This document shows, one piece after another, positions 24,534-33,648 of a stretch of 58,397 bases of DNA. The stretch is from Asticcacaulis solisilvae (GTDB taxonomy: Bacteria; Pseudomonadota; Alphaproteobacteria; Caulobacterales; Caulobacteraceae): positions 1 through 58,397 of the forward strand of contig NZ_JAGGMI010000021.1 of assembly GCF_017875235.1 (NCBI RefSeq). Reading direction: 5' to 3'. The translations under genes were made by a program, and so were the position numbers. The notes beneath the pieces were generated by a model. That model saw nothing but the letters and a program-made list of their open reading frames with translations, searched no databases and had not been told where the DNA came from. Position 1 is the stretch's first letter; each line of letters opens with the position of its first letter.

Positions 24534-26339
24534 ATGGGTTTCATCAGCAATATCAGGCGCGACGCCACCTTCATGACCCGCCTGCTGCGGATTCTCCGCC
24601 GCATCCGCAGTGTCAATCCCGACTCGTCCAATCTCGTCTGCGACGACTTCGAACATGCCGCCGACCAGTGGCCGACGCAGACGGCGCTGATCTTCGAAGG
24701 CAAGAGCCTGACCTATCAGCAGCTCGACGTCATGGCCAACCGCTATGCCCACTGGGGCCGTCAACGCGGCCTGAAGCCCGGCGACACGGTCGCGCTGTTC
24801 ATGCCGAACCGGCTCGAATACCTGGCCATCTGGATCGGAATGAACAAGATCGGCGTCGTCACCGCGCTGATCAACAATTCATTGACCGGCAAGGGCCTGG
24901 CCCACTGCCTCAACATCTCGATGGCCTCGCTGACCCTGGTCGACCTGACGACCATGCCGTGCTTCATGGAGATCGAATCCCAGATCGAGCGCTTCCAGGC
25001 CCTGTGGGTGCTGGACCTGCCGCGCGAGAAGGAAACCGAGGATTGCCGCAGCCTGGATGCCGCCATCAAGGGCGTATCGACGGTTCGTCCGGACCGCACG
25101 CCGCGCGCCGACCTGAAGGCGTCCTCGACCGCCCTCTACATTTATACGTCCGGCACAACGGGCCTGCCCAAGGCCGCCAAAATCTCCAACGCCCGCGCCC
25201 AGCTCTACATGAAGGCCTTCGCCGGCCTGACCAAGATGGGCCCCGGCGACCGGGTCTACTGCGTCCTGCCGCTATATCACGCCACCGGCGGCCTGTGCGC
25301 CACGGGCGCGGCCCTGATGAACGGCGGCGCCATCGTGCTCAAGCGCAAGTTCTCGGCCAGCCAGTTCTGGAGCGATGTCCGCCTGCAGGGCGTGACCCAT
25401 ATCGTCTATATCGGCGAGCTGTGCCGCTACCTCGTCAACTCGCCCCCCGCCCCCAATCCGGACGACGAGCGCAAGCACAAGGTGCGCATGGCGTTCGGCA
25501 ACGGCATGCGGCCCGAGGTCTGGGACCAGTTCAAGAGCCGTTTCAAGATTCCCGACGTGCTCGAATTCTACGGCTCGACCGAAGGCAATGTGTCGCTGTT
25601 CAATCTCGACGGCCATTCCGGAGCGATAGCGCGCGTTCCGCGAATCCTGCGCAACAAGTTCAATGTCCGCCTGGTCCAGTTCGACATCGAGAGCGAAATG
25701 CCGATACGCGGCCAGAACGGTCTGTGCATCGAATGCCGGCCGGGCGAGATCGGCGAGGCCATCGGCCACATCGCCCACGACGCGCGCCACGCCTATTCCG
25801 GCTATGCCGACAAAGCCGCCTCGCAGAAGAAGGTCCTGACGGACGTCTTCAAGAAGGGCGACCAGTGGTTCCGCACCGGCGACCTGATGCGCCAGGACAA
25901 GCAGGGCTATCTTTATTTCGTCGACCGCATCGGCGATACCTTCCGCTGGAAAGGCGAAAACGTCTCGACCTCGGAAGTCGCCGAATACTGCGCTTCGGCG
26001 CCAGGCGTCGAAGAGGCCATCGTCTACGGCATCCCCGTCCCGCATCACGACGGCAAGGCCGGCATGGTGTCGCTGATCACGCGCGAAGGCTTCGACCTCA
26101 AGCTGTTCAAGGACCACGTCGACTCAAAGCTGCCGGCCTATGCGCGGCCGCGCTTCGTCCGCCTGCTGCAGGAGGTCGAAACGACCGGCACGTTCAAGTA
26201 CAAGAAGATGGACCTGATCAAGGCCGGTTTTGACCTGGGCGCGGTCACCGATCCGCTCTATCTCCTGTGCAATGACGACTATGTGCCGCTGACCCCGGAC
26301 ATGGCCGCCCAGATCGCCGGTGGGCAATTGAGACTGTAA
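24534..26339 (+). CDS. Long-chain/very-long-chain acyl-CoA synthetase (FadD6/FATP type)
   Basis: About 601 residues from MGFISNIRRD; an ATG at 24507 would add nine residues. The AMP-binding P-loop is YTSGTTGLPKAAK, the mid motif is FYGSTEGN, and the adenylate-binding segment is WFRTGDLMRQDKQGYLYFVDRIGDTFRWKGENVSTSEVAEY, with the C-terminal FKYKK. The short hydrophilic N-terminus and the FYGSTEGN form resemble the very-long-chain (FATP) branch. It activates fatty acids to acyl-CoA using ATP, for breakdown or lipid synthesis. Confidence 0.88.
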   Translation: MGFISNIRRDATFMTRLLRILRRIRSVNPDSSNLVCDDFEHAADQWPTQTALIFEGKSLTYQQLDVMANRYAHWGRQRGLKPGDTVALFMPNRLEYLAIWIGMNKIGVVTALINNSLTGKGLAHCLNISMASLTLVDLTTMPCFMEIESQIERFQALWVLDLPREKETEDCRSLDAAIKGVSTVRPDRTPRADLKASSTALYIYTSGTTGLPKAAKISNARAQLYMKAFAGLTKMGPGDRVYCVLPLYHATGGLCATGAALMNGGAIVLKRKFSASQFWSDVRLQGVTHIVYIGELCRYLVNSPPAPNPDDERKHKVRMAFGNGMRPEVWDQFKSRFKIPDVLEFYGSTEGNVSLFNLDGHSGAIARVPRILRNKFNVRLVQFDIESEMPIRGQNGLCIECRPGEIGEAIGHIAHDARHAYSGYADKAASQKKVLTDVFKKGDQWFRTGDLMRQDKQGYLYFVDRIGDTFRWKGENVSTSEVAEYCASAPGVEEAIVYGIPVPHHDGKAGMVSLITREGFDLKLFKDHVDSKLPAYARPRFVRLLQEVETTGTFKYKKMDLIKAGFDLGAVTDPLYLLCNDDYVPLTPDMAAQIAGGQLRL

Positions 26340-26362
26340 AAAAGGGCTATAAAACCTTTTTT
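26338..26362 (+). terminator. Weak A/T-rich terminator after acyl-CoA synthetase gene
   Basis: AAAAAAGG (26338-26345) and CCTTTTTT (26355-26362) can pair across nine bases, and the right arm supplies the T-run. The stem has only two G-C pairs, so strength is doubtful. Confidence 0.4.
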
Positions 26363-26464
26363 GCCAAAAGCTTGCATCCTGCCGTCGCGAACCCTATCCA
26401 AATCCGCGCAAGGCCTTTGCTATCGTTAATCCATCCCGCACGGAGCGGGGATGGAGATAGTCTT

Positions 26465-26722
26465 ATGGAACTTCAAGTTGGATGGCTGGCGGCTATCGTC
26501 GTTGGCGCGCTCGCCGGCTGGATCGCCGAACAATTCATGCGTTCGGAACAAGGCCTGCTTATGAATATCGTCATGGGTATCCTGGGTGCCCTGATTGCCA
26601 ATGCCGTTCTGGCGATGATCGGCGTGCAACTTGGTGGCGTTATCGGTTATCTGATCGCCGGCGTGGTCGGTGCCTGTCTGCTTATTGCGGTTGGCCGGGC
26701 CTTCAAGGGCCGAAGGGTCTAA
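26465..26722 (+). CDS. GlsB/YeaQ/YmgE-family small membrane protein
   Basis: An 85-residue protein starting at 26465, with a GGAG site 12 bases upstream. It has three hydrophobic segments (about 5-22, 30-48, 55-75) and the glycine-rich pattern of the transglycosylase-associated/YeaQ family (GALAGWIAEQFM, NIVMGILGALIANAVL, GVIGYLIAGVVGACLLIAVGR). Members are inner-membrane proteins often raised under stress; the biochemical role is unknown. It ends just before a strong terminator and is probably monocistronic. Confidence 0.85.
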   Translation: MELQVGWLAAIVVGALAGWIAEQFMRSEQGLLMNIVMGILGALIANAVLAMIGVQLGGVIGYLIAGVVGACLLIAVGRAFKGRRV

Positions 26723-26750
26723 CCCTCTTTTATAAAATCGAACAAAGACA

Positions 26751-26784
26751 AGCGGCGAAGGTCTCCTTCGCCGCTTCTTTTTTT
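26751..26784 (+). terminator. Intrinsic terminator after the GlsB-like gene
   Basis: Perfect 11-base arms AGCGGCGAAGG (26751-26761) and CCTTCGCCGCT (26765-26775), three-base loop, followed by TCTTTTTTT. Confidence 0.9.
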
Positions 26785-26914
26785 GCGTCATACAGGAGTC
26801 ATGATACCGTTGCAGACATGTAACATTTCAGTGAAAAGCCCGATCACAAAATCGTATACAGTATTTTTTATTTTATTCTCGGTCTAGCCTCTCTCCACCC
26901 AAGAGGAGGTTCGC

Positions 26915-29890
26915 ATGAGACAGACACATCGTTCGATTACCCGCCTGATGCAGGGCAGCGCCATTGTCCTGACGCTTACCGTCCTGGCCCCCGCCGCCTT
27001 CGCGCAAGACACCGATACGACGACGGAAACGGCAAAGGATGGCAACGACACGGGCGAAGTCGTCATCACCGGCAGCCGCATCCGCCACCGCGGCGCCCAG
27101 AGCGCGACGCCGACCTCCACAATCAGCGCCGATACGATCCAGAAGACCGGCACGCGCCAGATTGCCGATCTGGTCAACCAGCTTCCCGCACTGGTTATCA
27201 GCCAGAGCGACCAGACCAGCAATGCCAACCGCGACAAGGATTCGATGGATCAAAGCCATCCTGGCATGAACGCGCTGGACCTGCGTGGCCTGGGCACCAA
27301 GCGCACTCTTGTCCTGGTCAACGGCCGCCGTCACGTCCCGGGCGCGCCCGGCAGCGCCGCGGTCGACATCTCGACCGTGCCGTCCAGCCTGGTCGAGCGT
27401 GTCGAAGTCATTACCGGCGGCGCCTCGGCGCTTTACGGCGCCGACGCCGTGGCCGGCGTGGCCAACTTCATTCTCAAGAAGAATTTCGAAGGCGTCGACC
27501 TCAACCTGCGCTACGGCAATTCCTGGCGCAACGACATGCCGAGCTACGATGTCGACATGCTCTACGGCAAGAACTTCGCCGACGGCAAAGGCAACTTCAC
27601 GATCTTCGGCTATTACGGCGTATCGGACGGCACGGTCAGCGGCCAGGACCGGCCGTGGACAGCCGCTGGCAATCCGTGGTGGGCGCGCGTTCCCGGCAGC
27701 ACGCCGGCTTTGAACTACATTCTCGATGGCCGCCAGAACCTCGGCTATTCGCCGCGCGCCCAGGTGCTGCTGGGCGGCAAGGTGTGGACGTTCAACGACG
27801 ACGGCACCATGCGCGCGCCCATCCTGGGGCCGGCGGGCATTCTGCCGAACACCTACGACATGAGCCTGCCCGAAACGGTGGCCAACCTGGAAACCAATGG
27901 CGGCGAATATGGCGGCCGCTACGACAGCTGGTTGCTGTCGGTACCGAACGACCGCTTCATCACGCACGGCACGTTCAACTACCAGTTCTCGGAAAATCTC
28001 AGCTATTTTGTCGAGCTCGACTACGCCACCAATAAATCACACGGCGAGTACGGCATGTGGTGGGAAGGCGCGTCGAACTGGCTGTGGGACGGCAACCCGT
28101 TCATCACGCCGGAAATGGTCGCGGCCAATGGCGGCAGCCTGCCCTATGTCGCCTTTGCCCGTCAGTTCCCGGAAATGGGCCGCTCGAAATCCTACTACCA
28201 GCGTGACCTGAGCCAGGTCGTCACCGGCTTCGACGGCAAGCTGCCGTCGCTGATCCGCGACCACGACTGGACCTGGTCGGTCTACGCTTCCTATGGTCGC
28301 ACGGAAGAAACCATCCAGGACCGCAACAGCGTGTCCAACGAACGCTACATGCGCGCGCTCGACGCCGTCTCGGGTCCGGGCGGGACGCCGATCTGCTGGG
28401 TCAATTCCGACGCCGACACCAGCAATGACGACCCGGCCTGCAAGCCACTCAATCCGTTCAAGCCCCTGACCCAGGACGTCATCGACTACCTGACGTTCAA
28501 CCCGAGCGAGTCGAAGTCGTGGCTGGACCAGACCGTCGTGTCCGGCTACGCCACCGGCGCCCTGTTCACCCTGCCGGCCGGCGAGGTCCAGGGCGTGATC
28601 GGCGGCGAATACCGCAAGGAACGCAACCACATCGGCGCGGTCGCCGAATACGACCCGAACAATCCGGCCTATGTGCCCGACTACGGCGTCATCCAGAACC
28701 CACTCGACGGCGAATTCGACGTCAAGGAAGTCTTCGGCGAACTGAGCGTGCCGATCCTGGCCAACCTGCCGATGGCGTACAAGCTGTCGGTCGACGCCGC
28801 TATCCGCTCATCGGACTATTCAACCGCCGGCAAGACGACCTCCTGGAAGTACGGCCTGCAATACGCGCCGATCCGTGACATCCGCCTACGCACCACCTAT
28901 GGCAAGGCCGTGCGCGCGCCGAACATCTCCGAAGTCTTCACCGCCAGTTCGATCAGCGGCCAGTGGCTGTATGATCCCTGCAACTACTACCTGCCCAACC
29001 GGGCGGAAAACACCCAGTACACGGCGCCCAACTGCGCCATCCTCAATCCGGCGAACAAGAACGTCTACTGGCAGTGGCTGGAGGTCGAGAAGAAGGGCAA
29101 TGAGGACCTGAAGGTCGAAACCGCCAAGACGCTGACCGTTGGCCTGGTCTTCCAGCCACGCGCGATCAAGAACTTAAGTTTCTCGATCGACTATTACGAC
29201 ATCGACCTGACCGACGTCATCGCCGCCGTCGAGCCACAGACCATCATCAACAAATGTGTGGACGGTCCCATGGACGGCAATCCGTACTGCGACCTGGTGG
29301 TGCGCGAAGCCGGCACCAACAACCTGCTGAGGGTCGTCAAGCAGAACATCAACCTGGCCCAGCGCCTCAACCGAGGCATCGACCTGGAGTTCGACTACAG
29401 CGTCGATATGGCGTCGTGGGGGTGGGGCAGCAAGGCCGGCCGCCTGTCGATCAATTCGGTCTACACCCACCTGCTGGAAAACAAGATCACGCCCGATCCG
29501 GACAATCCCGAAAACATCGTGGATACCTTGGGCGTCTTCGGCTTCCCAGAATGGAAGGGCGTGACCCGCGTCGCCTATGCGAACGGCCCGCTGTGGCTGA
29601 GCTGGAACCTGCGGCAGTTCTCGCCGATGCGTATGAACCCGACCATTACGCCGGAAGCCTATTCGCCGTACCGGACCAAGACGGTCTATTACAGCGACTT
29701 CTATGGCTCTTATCAGTTGAAACCCAACCTGACGCTCGGTTTCGGCGTCAACAATGTCTTCGACTCAGCCCCGCCGCGCTATCCCGGCGCCGAGGCCGGC
29801 GGCGCCTATTTCGGCGACGAAGGCTGGCAATCCGGCGTCTACGATGTCATCGGCCGGACGGGCTTTATCAGCCTGAGATACAAGCACTAA
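26915..29890 (+). CDS. TonB-dependent outer-membrane receptor
   Basis: A 991-residue protein with a signal peptide (about residues 1-31, ending APAAFAQ), preceded by AGAGGAGG. The TonB box region is EVVITGSRIRHRG. The plug domain includes ADLVNQLPALV, LDLRGLGTKRTLVLVNGRRHVPG and VERVEVITGGASALYGADAVAGVANFILKKNFEG; a 22-strand barrel ends in an aromatic-rich strand (GFISLRYKH). Receptors of this form in Caulobacterales import oligosaccharides or other nutrients using TonB energy. The substrate is unknown. It converges on a second receptor gene across a shared terminator. Confidence 0.93.
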   Translation: MRQTHRSITRLMQGSAIVLTLTVLAPAAFAQDTDTTTETAKDGNDTGEVVITGSRIRHRGAQSATPTSTISADTIQKTGTRQIADLVNQLPALVISQSDQTSNANRDKDSMDQSHPGMNALDLRGLGTKRTLVLVNGRRHVPGAPGSAAVDISTVPSSLVERVEVITGGASALYGADAVAGVANFILKKNFEGVDLNLRYGNSWRNDMPSYDVDMLYGKNFADGKGNFTIFGYYGVSDGTVSGQDRPWTAAGNPWWARVPGSTPALNYILDGRQNLGYSPRAQVLLGGKVWTFNDDGTMRAPILGPAGILPNTYDMSLPETVANLETNGGEYGGRYDSWLLSVPNDRFITHGTFNYQFSENLSYFVELDYATNKSHGEYGMWWEGASNWLWDGNPFITPEMVAANGGSLPYVAFARQFPEMGRSKSYYQRDLSQVVTGFDGKLPSLIRDHDWTWSVYASYGRTEETIQDRNSVSNERYMRALDAVSGPGGTPICWVNSDADTSNDDPACKPLNPFKPLTQDVIDYLTFNPSESKSWLDQTVVSGYATGALFTLPAGEVQGVIGGEYRKERNHIGAVAEYDPNNPAYVPDYGVIQNPLDGEFDVKEVFGELSVPILANLPMAYKLSVDAAIRSSDYSTAGKTTSWKYGLQYAPIRDIRLRTTYGKAVRAPNISEVFTASSISGQWLYDPCNYYLPNRAENTQYTAPNCAILNPANKNVYWQWLEVEKKGNEDLKVETAKTLTVGLVFQPRAIKNLSFSIDYYDIDLTDVIAAVEPQTIINKCVDGPMDGNPYCDLVVREAGTNNLLRVVKQNINLAQRLNRGIDLEFDYSVDMASWGWGSKAGRLSINSVYTHLLENKITPDPDNPENIVDTLGVFGFPEWKGVTRVAYANGPLWLSWNLRQFSPMRMNPTITPEAYSPYRTKTVYYSDFYGSYQLKPNLTLGFGVNNVFDSAPPRYPGAEAGGAYFGDEGWQSGVYDVIGRTGFISLRYKH

Positions 29891-29920
29891 AGGACGATGA
29901 CATTCGTGTGCAAGCAAGTC

Positions 29921-29999
29921 CCCCCTTCCGCCACGGCGCAAGCGCCGCGACACCTTCCCCGTTTACGGGGAAGATGGACGCGAAGCGGACGGAAGGGGG
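29921..29999. repeat. REP-like nested palindromic element
   Basis: Outer arms CCCCCTTCCG (29921-29930) and CGGAAGGGGG (29990-29999) are perfect complements. Inside lies a hairpin with CTTCCCCG (29954-29961), loop TTTA and CGGGGAAG (29966-29973). The layout resembles the palindromic arms that flank the DUF559 gene near 40334. It is between two convergent receptor genes. Confidence 0.75.
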
Positions 30000-30052
30000 A
30001 TTTCCCAGGCTAAACCAAGGCGTTGACCTGGCCAAAAAATTAAACAGAAAAA

Positions 30053-30080
30053 AAAGCGGCGAAGGAGACTTCGCCGCTTT
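30053..30080. terminator. Bidirectional terminator between convergent TonB receptor genes
   Basis: Perfect 12-base arms AAAGCGGCGAAG (30053-30064) and CTTCGCCGCTTT (30069-30080) around GAGA, with A-rich sequence before and T-rich sequence after, suited to both directions. The stem core GCGGCGAAG is the same as in the terminator at 26751. Confidence 0.85.
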
Positions 30081-30127
30081 CATTTTACTAACTCTGGGCG
30101 ACCAAAAGCGCCGCCTTCTTTTTGATC

Positions 30128-32770
30128 TTAGTACCGCACCCGCAGGGTGACGCCATAGGTCTTCGGTGCACCCAGGAAGGCGTCATAGGTGTTGGTATCT
30201 GCCGCCTGGTTGTAATAAGTGCCCGGGTGAGATCCTCCCGACTGGACCGTCTGCTGGAAGCCCGTGCCCTGCAGCGGCGCGTTGATCACGACCTGCTTGT
30301 AGGTTTCGTCGGTCAGGTTCTGGCCCCACAGCTCGACCGTCCAGCGGCGATCGGGCGCGCCGATCGACACGCGGCCATTGATCAGGGTGAAGGCCTCCTG
30401 TTCCTTGAACGGGATCAGGTCCGAACCGGTGTTGTACTCCGAAGAATACTTGGCCGACAGGTTGGCGGTGGCGCGAAGGCCGCCGACATTGCCGCCCCAC
30501 GACAGGGCCGCCGAACCGCTCCACTTGGGTGCGAACGACATCTGCGCGCCCGGCAGCAGCGACAGGCCGGGGAAGTGGCTCGGGTTGAGCAGGTCCGCCG
30601 CGGTAAACTTGCCGTACTTGGTGTCGGTATAGGTGACGCCGCCCTGGAAGGTCAGGCCGGTAATCGGCGTGCGCCAGTAGACGTCGGCGTCGAAGCCCTT
30701 CGATTCCAGGGTCGGGATCGATTCGACCACAAAGGCCGTGCCGAGGAAGGTGTTCAGCTGGAAGTTCTGGAACTTCTGGTCGAACACGGCGGTGTTCAGT
30801 TGCAGGGCGCCGTCGAACAGGGTCGTCTTCAGGCCCAGTTCGTAGCTGTCGACCGTTTCCGGCGGGAACCACAGGTCGGAGTCCGGCGTGACGCCGGTCT
30901 GAGCGCGGTCCAGGTTATAACCACCCGCCTTGTAACCGCGTGCGTATGACGCGTAGGTCATGGTGTTTTCGTTGACGTGCCACGCCGCCTTGAAGGTACC
31001 GGACAGGTCGCCGTCGCTGTTGCTGTCGGAGACCGTGCGGTTGTTGAAGGCCGGGTTGGCCCAGAACGGACACATGGCGCCGGCCAGGGTCGCGGCCGTC
31101 GTGCCGCCGGCGCGGATGGCGCCCAGCCAGATCGGGTTGGCGCCGTTGGCCAGGGCCTGACCGGCGGCCGCCGTCGGGTTGGTCGGGTTGGCGGCAAGCG
31201 CTGCGGCATAAAGCGCGCCGGTCTGCTGGTAGCGGGTCAGGGCCGCGCCACAGCCCGCACCGTTGTCGGTGTTCGTATAGAAGCCCGTCATGCTCTTCTT
31301 TTCCTGGGTGTAGCGCAGGCCCAGGGTGAATTCGAGCGACTGGATTTTCCACGAATTGTTGGTGAAGAGGGCGAAGGATTCGTCGGTCTGGGTGTAGTGG
31401 TCGCGCGCGCCCTCACCCGCCCGGAAGTTGGTGCCGAAGGCGCGGCCCGTCATGTTGGGCAGGAAGGTCGCGCTGGGCGTAATCGCCGGATTGATGGCGT
31501 TCAGCTGGCTCGAGATCAGCAGGCTGAGATAGGGCTCGTAGTGCGTGCCGTAGACGTAGGAATCGTGGCGATCCAGGTCTTCCTTGACGTAGAAGGCGCC
31601 GACCAGCCAGTTGACGTTCTCGGTCGCGCCGGCCAGACGGACTTCCTGGCTGAAGGTCTTGAAGCGGGCGTCGAAATCGCCGTTGTCGCGGCGATACAGG
31701 ATGTCGGCGCCGGTATAGTCGATGTCCTGGCCGTTGGTCGACTTCCAGTCGCGCGCCGCCGTGATCAGGGTCAGCTGCGAATCCCAAAGATCCGGCAGTT
31801 TGACATTGGTCTCGACCGAGAAGCCGCCGTCACGGATGACCTGATGCGTGTCGCGGTTGGCGTAGGCAATACGCGCTTCGGGGTTCGGCGTGGTGGCAAC
31901 GCCATTGCCGCCGGCCAGCGTGTTGATGGCTGCGCCGGTCGGACCGGTACGGATCTGGACCGCGGTACAGCAGTATTCATTGCGGTGGCTGTAGTCGCCG
32001 ATGAGGCGGATATCGACCAGATCGGTCGGTGTGAACAGCAACTGGCCACGGATGGTCGAGAAGTCCTGGTCGCCGTCTTCCTTGAGCGTGCGGGGCCCCA
32101 CACCGGTGTTGACGTTCATGAAGCCGTCGCGCTTGCGGCTAGCGACATAGAGGCGGCCGGCGATCAGGTCGTCGACCAGCGGGCCGGTAACCGAAGCGGC
32201 CAGGCCTTGCTGGCCATAGTTGCCAAAGGTCGCTTCGCCTTCTGCGCCAAAGGTGAAGGCGGGCTTCTTGGTAATGATGTTGATGACGCCGGCAGACGTG
32301 TTCTTGCCGAACAGCGTGCCTTGCGGGCCCTTCAGGACTTCGATGCGTTCCATTTCGCCGAGGTCACCGAAGCCGACGCCGTTGCGCGGACGATAGACTC
32401 CGTCGATGACCACGCCGACCGATGATTCCATCGAAGGGTTGTCGCCGACCGTGCCAACGCCGCGGATACGCGCGGTTGTCAGGCTTTCGTTCTGGGTCGA
32501 GGTGACGGTCAGGCCAGGCGTCAGGATCTGCATGTCCTTGATGTCGCGCACGCCCGCGTCCTGAAGCAGCTTGGCCGACAGGGTGGTGACGACAATCGGC
32601 ACGTCCTGCAGCTTCTGTTCGCGCTTTTGCGCAGTAACGATGATCGTGCCTTCCTCGGCCGCCGGGGCATCCTGGGCGAAACCGATCGCGGGAAGACCGG
32701 CCAGAAGCGCGGCGCCCGCGGCGCCTGCCATCAGATGGCGATACTTCAGTAGAGTGGTGGCGTTTTGCAT
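30128..32770 (-). CDS. TonB-dependent outer-membrane receptor
   Basis: The start at 32770 (MQNATTLLKYRH) follows AAAGGGAA and gives 880 residues with a signal peptide ending PAIGFAQ. TonB box and plug: TIIVTAQKREQKLQDVPIVV, TTARIRGVGTVGDNPS, IERIEVLKGPQGTLFGKNTSAGVINIITKKP. The barrel ends in VTLRVRY. The QKREQxLQDVP opening is common to the large sphingomonad/caulobacter receptor group with varied substrates. Substrate unknown. About 520 bases of non-coding DNA with palindromes lie upstream. Confidence 0.93.
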   Translation of the reverse strand: MQNATTLLKYRHLMAGAAGAALLAGLPAIGFAQDAPAAEEGTIIVTAQKREQKLQDVPIVVTTLSAKLLQDAGVRDIKDMQILTPGLTVTSTQNESLTTARIRGVGTVGDNPSMESSVGVVIDGVYRPRNGVGFGDLGEMERIEVLKGPQGTLFGKNTSAGVINIITKKPAFTFGAEGEATFGNYGQQGLAASVTGPLVDDLIAGRLYVASRKRDGFMNVNTGVGPRTLKEDGDQDFSTIRGQLLFTPTDLVDIRLIGDYSHRNEYCCTAVQIRTGPTGAAINTLAGGNGVATTPNPEARIAYANRDTHQVIRDGGFSVETNVKLPDLWDSQLTLITAARDWKSTNGQDIDYTGADILYRRDNGDFDARFKTFSQEVRLAGATENVNWLVGAFYVKEDLDRHDSYVYGTHYEPYLSLLISSQLNAINPAITPSATFLPNMTGRAFGTNFRAGEGARDHYTQTDESFALFTNNSWKIQSLEFTLGLRYTQEKKSMTGFYTNTDNGAGCGAALTRYQQTGALYAAALAANPTNPTAAAGQALANGANPIWLGAIRAGGTTAATLAGAMCPFWANPAFNNRTVSDSNSDGDLSGTFKAAWHVNENTMTYASYARGYKAGGYNLDRAQTGVTPDSDLWFPPETVDSYELGLKTTLFDGALQLNTAVFDQKFQNFQLNTFLGTAFVVESIPTLESKGFDADVYWRTPITGLTFQGGVTYTDTKYGKFTAADLLNPSHFPGLSLLPGAQMSFAPKWSGSAALSWGGNVGGLRATANLSAKYSSEYNTGSDLIPFKEQEAFTLINGRVSIGAPDRRWTVELWGQNLTDETYKQVVINAPLQGTGFQQTVQSGGSHPGTYYNQAADTNTYDAFLGAPKTYGVTLRVRY

Positions 32771-33294
32771 GGCGTTCCCTTTGGGCAATTTCATCTCTGC
32801 TTGGACCATTTTTTGTTACTGCCGGATCTGCGTCCGGTAAGCGGAAACCGCTAACAAAGACGGCGCCCGATTACTGATTTGACTAACACATTACGCGCAC
32901 GGAAACAAATTTGTCCGCGGCTACACTGCGATGCAATAGTTTACGTAGCGTCAATACTTACGCAAACGCGGTAGAAAAACACGGTTATGAAGCAATTTTG
33001 CCGGATATATGCAAAAAACCAATACTTGCTGGTGTGCGGAAGCGGCGTTTTTTCACCCGCTTTATATTGCAGTTGCTCACAGCATCAAGATTTGACGTAA
33101 CGGTACTCGGGCCGGAAATGCTGTCTCAGGGCTGTTTGCCGGTGCGGAACGCGATCTATCCCATGACAATCCTGTGACTGTGGCGCATAAAAGCCACACA
33201 CCTAAGGTCAACTTTCCGCGAGAATTTGGCCGTCAGCGCTTGCGGGCATCGCGATGAGCGTTCACTTAAGTCCGAAGCCCCGAGCGAGACGAAT
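32771..33294. other. Intergenic region between receptor gene and small secreted protein gene
   Basis: 524 bases without a convincing gene; an 88-codon open frame at 32911-33177 lacks a ribosome site and family features. It contains a near-palindrome (GGAAACAAATTTGTCC, 32911-32926) and an inverted pair GTTTACGTA (32939-32947) / TACGCAAAC (32959-32967). It should hold the promoter of the receptor gene and that of the following secreted protein gene. Confidence 0.5.
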
Positions 33295-33648
33295 ATGTCC
33301 CTTAGAATAGCCCTGCCGATCGCCGCCGCCATAGCCGGTTTAACGATGTCCGCCACATCCCATGCCGAAACCCGGATTGGCGGCGACGGCATCAATCCGT
33401 CTTATGGCCCCGTTCCGGTCAACAGTACGGGCATTGTCGCCGCCGCGAACTACGCCGCGACCACAAAATCCGTAGTGATAAAGAAAATCATGAAAGCCCG
33501 GCAAGCGGCGACCGCCGACCTGCACTTCGCCATCTGCATGCGCGTCACCGGCGGCAACAAGACCTATCTGGTCGAAACCAAGGTTTCCCGTGCGCCCGGC
33601 AAGCCCTACAAGCTGGATGCGTGGACGCCCGTGAAGGCCTGCACGTGA
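33295..33648 (+). CDS. Small secreted hypothetical protein
   Basis: A 117-residue protein with a clear signal peptide (about 1-24, MSLRIALPIAAAIAGLTMSATSHA). The mature part has no domain I recognise; it includes FAICMRVTGGNKTYLVETKV and two cysteines (in AICMR and VKACT) that could form a disulfide in the periplasm. The stop overlaps the selO start (GTGA at 33645-33648), so the two are translationally coupled. Confidence 0.65.
   Translation: MSLRIALPIAAAIAGLTMSATSHAETRIGGDGINPSYGPVPVNSTGIVAAANYAATTKSVVIKKIMKARQAATADLHFAICMRVTGGNKTYLVETKVSRAPGKPYKLDAWTPVKACT

Noticed and set aside
24668..26233. A 521-codon frame overlapping the acyl-CoA synthetase gene
   Set aside because: Arg/Pro/Gly-rich composition without motifs; it is an out-of-frame reading of the real gene.
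32911..33177. An 88-codon plus-strand frame in the long intergenic region
   Set aside because: No ribosome site, no recognisable family, and base composition unlike neighbouring genes.
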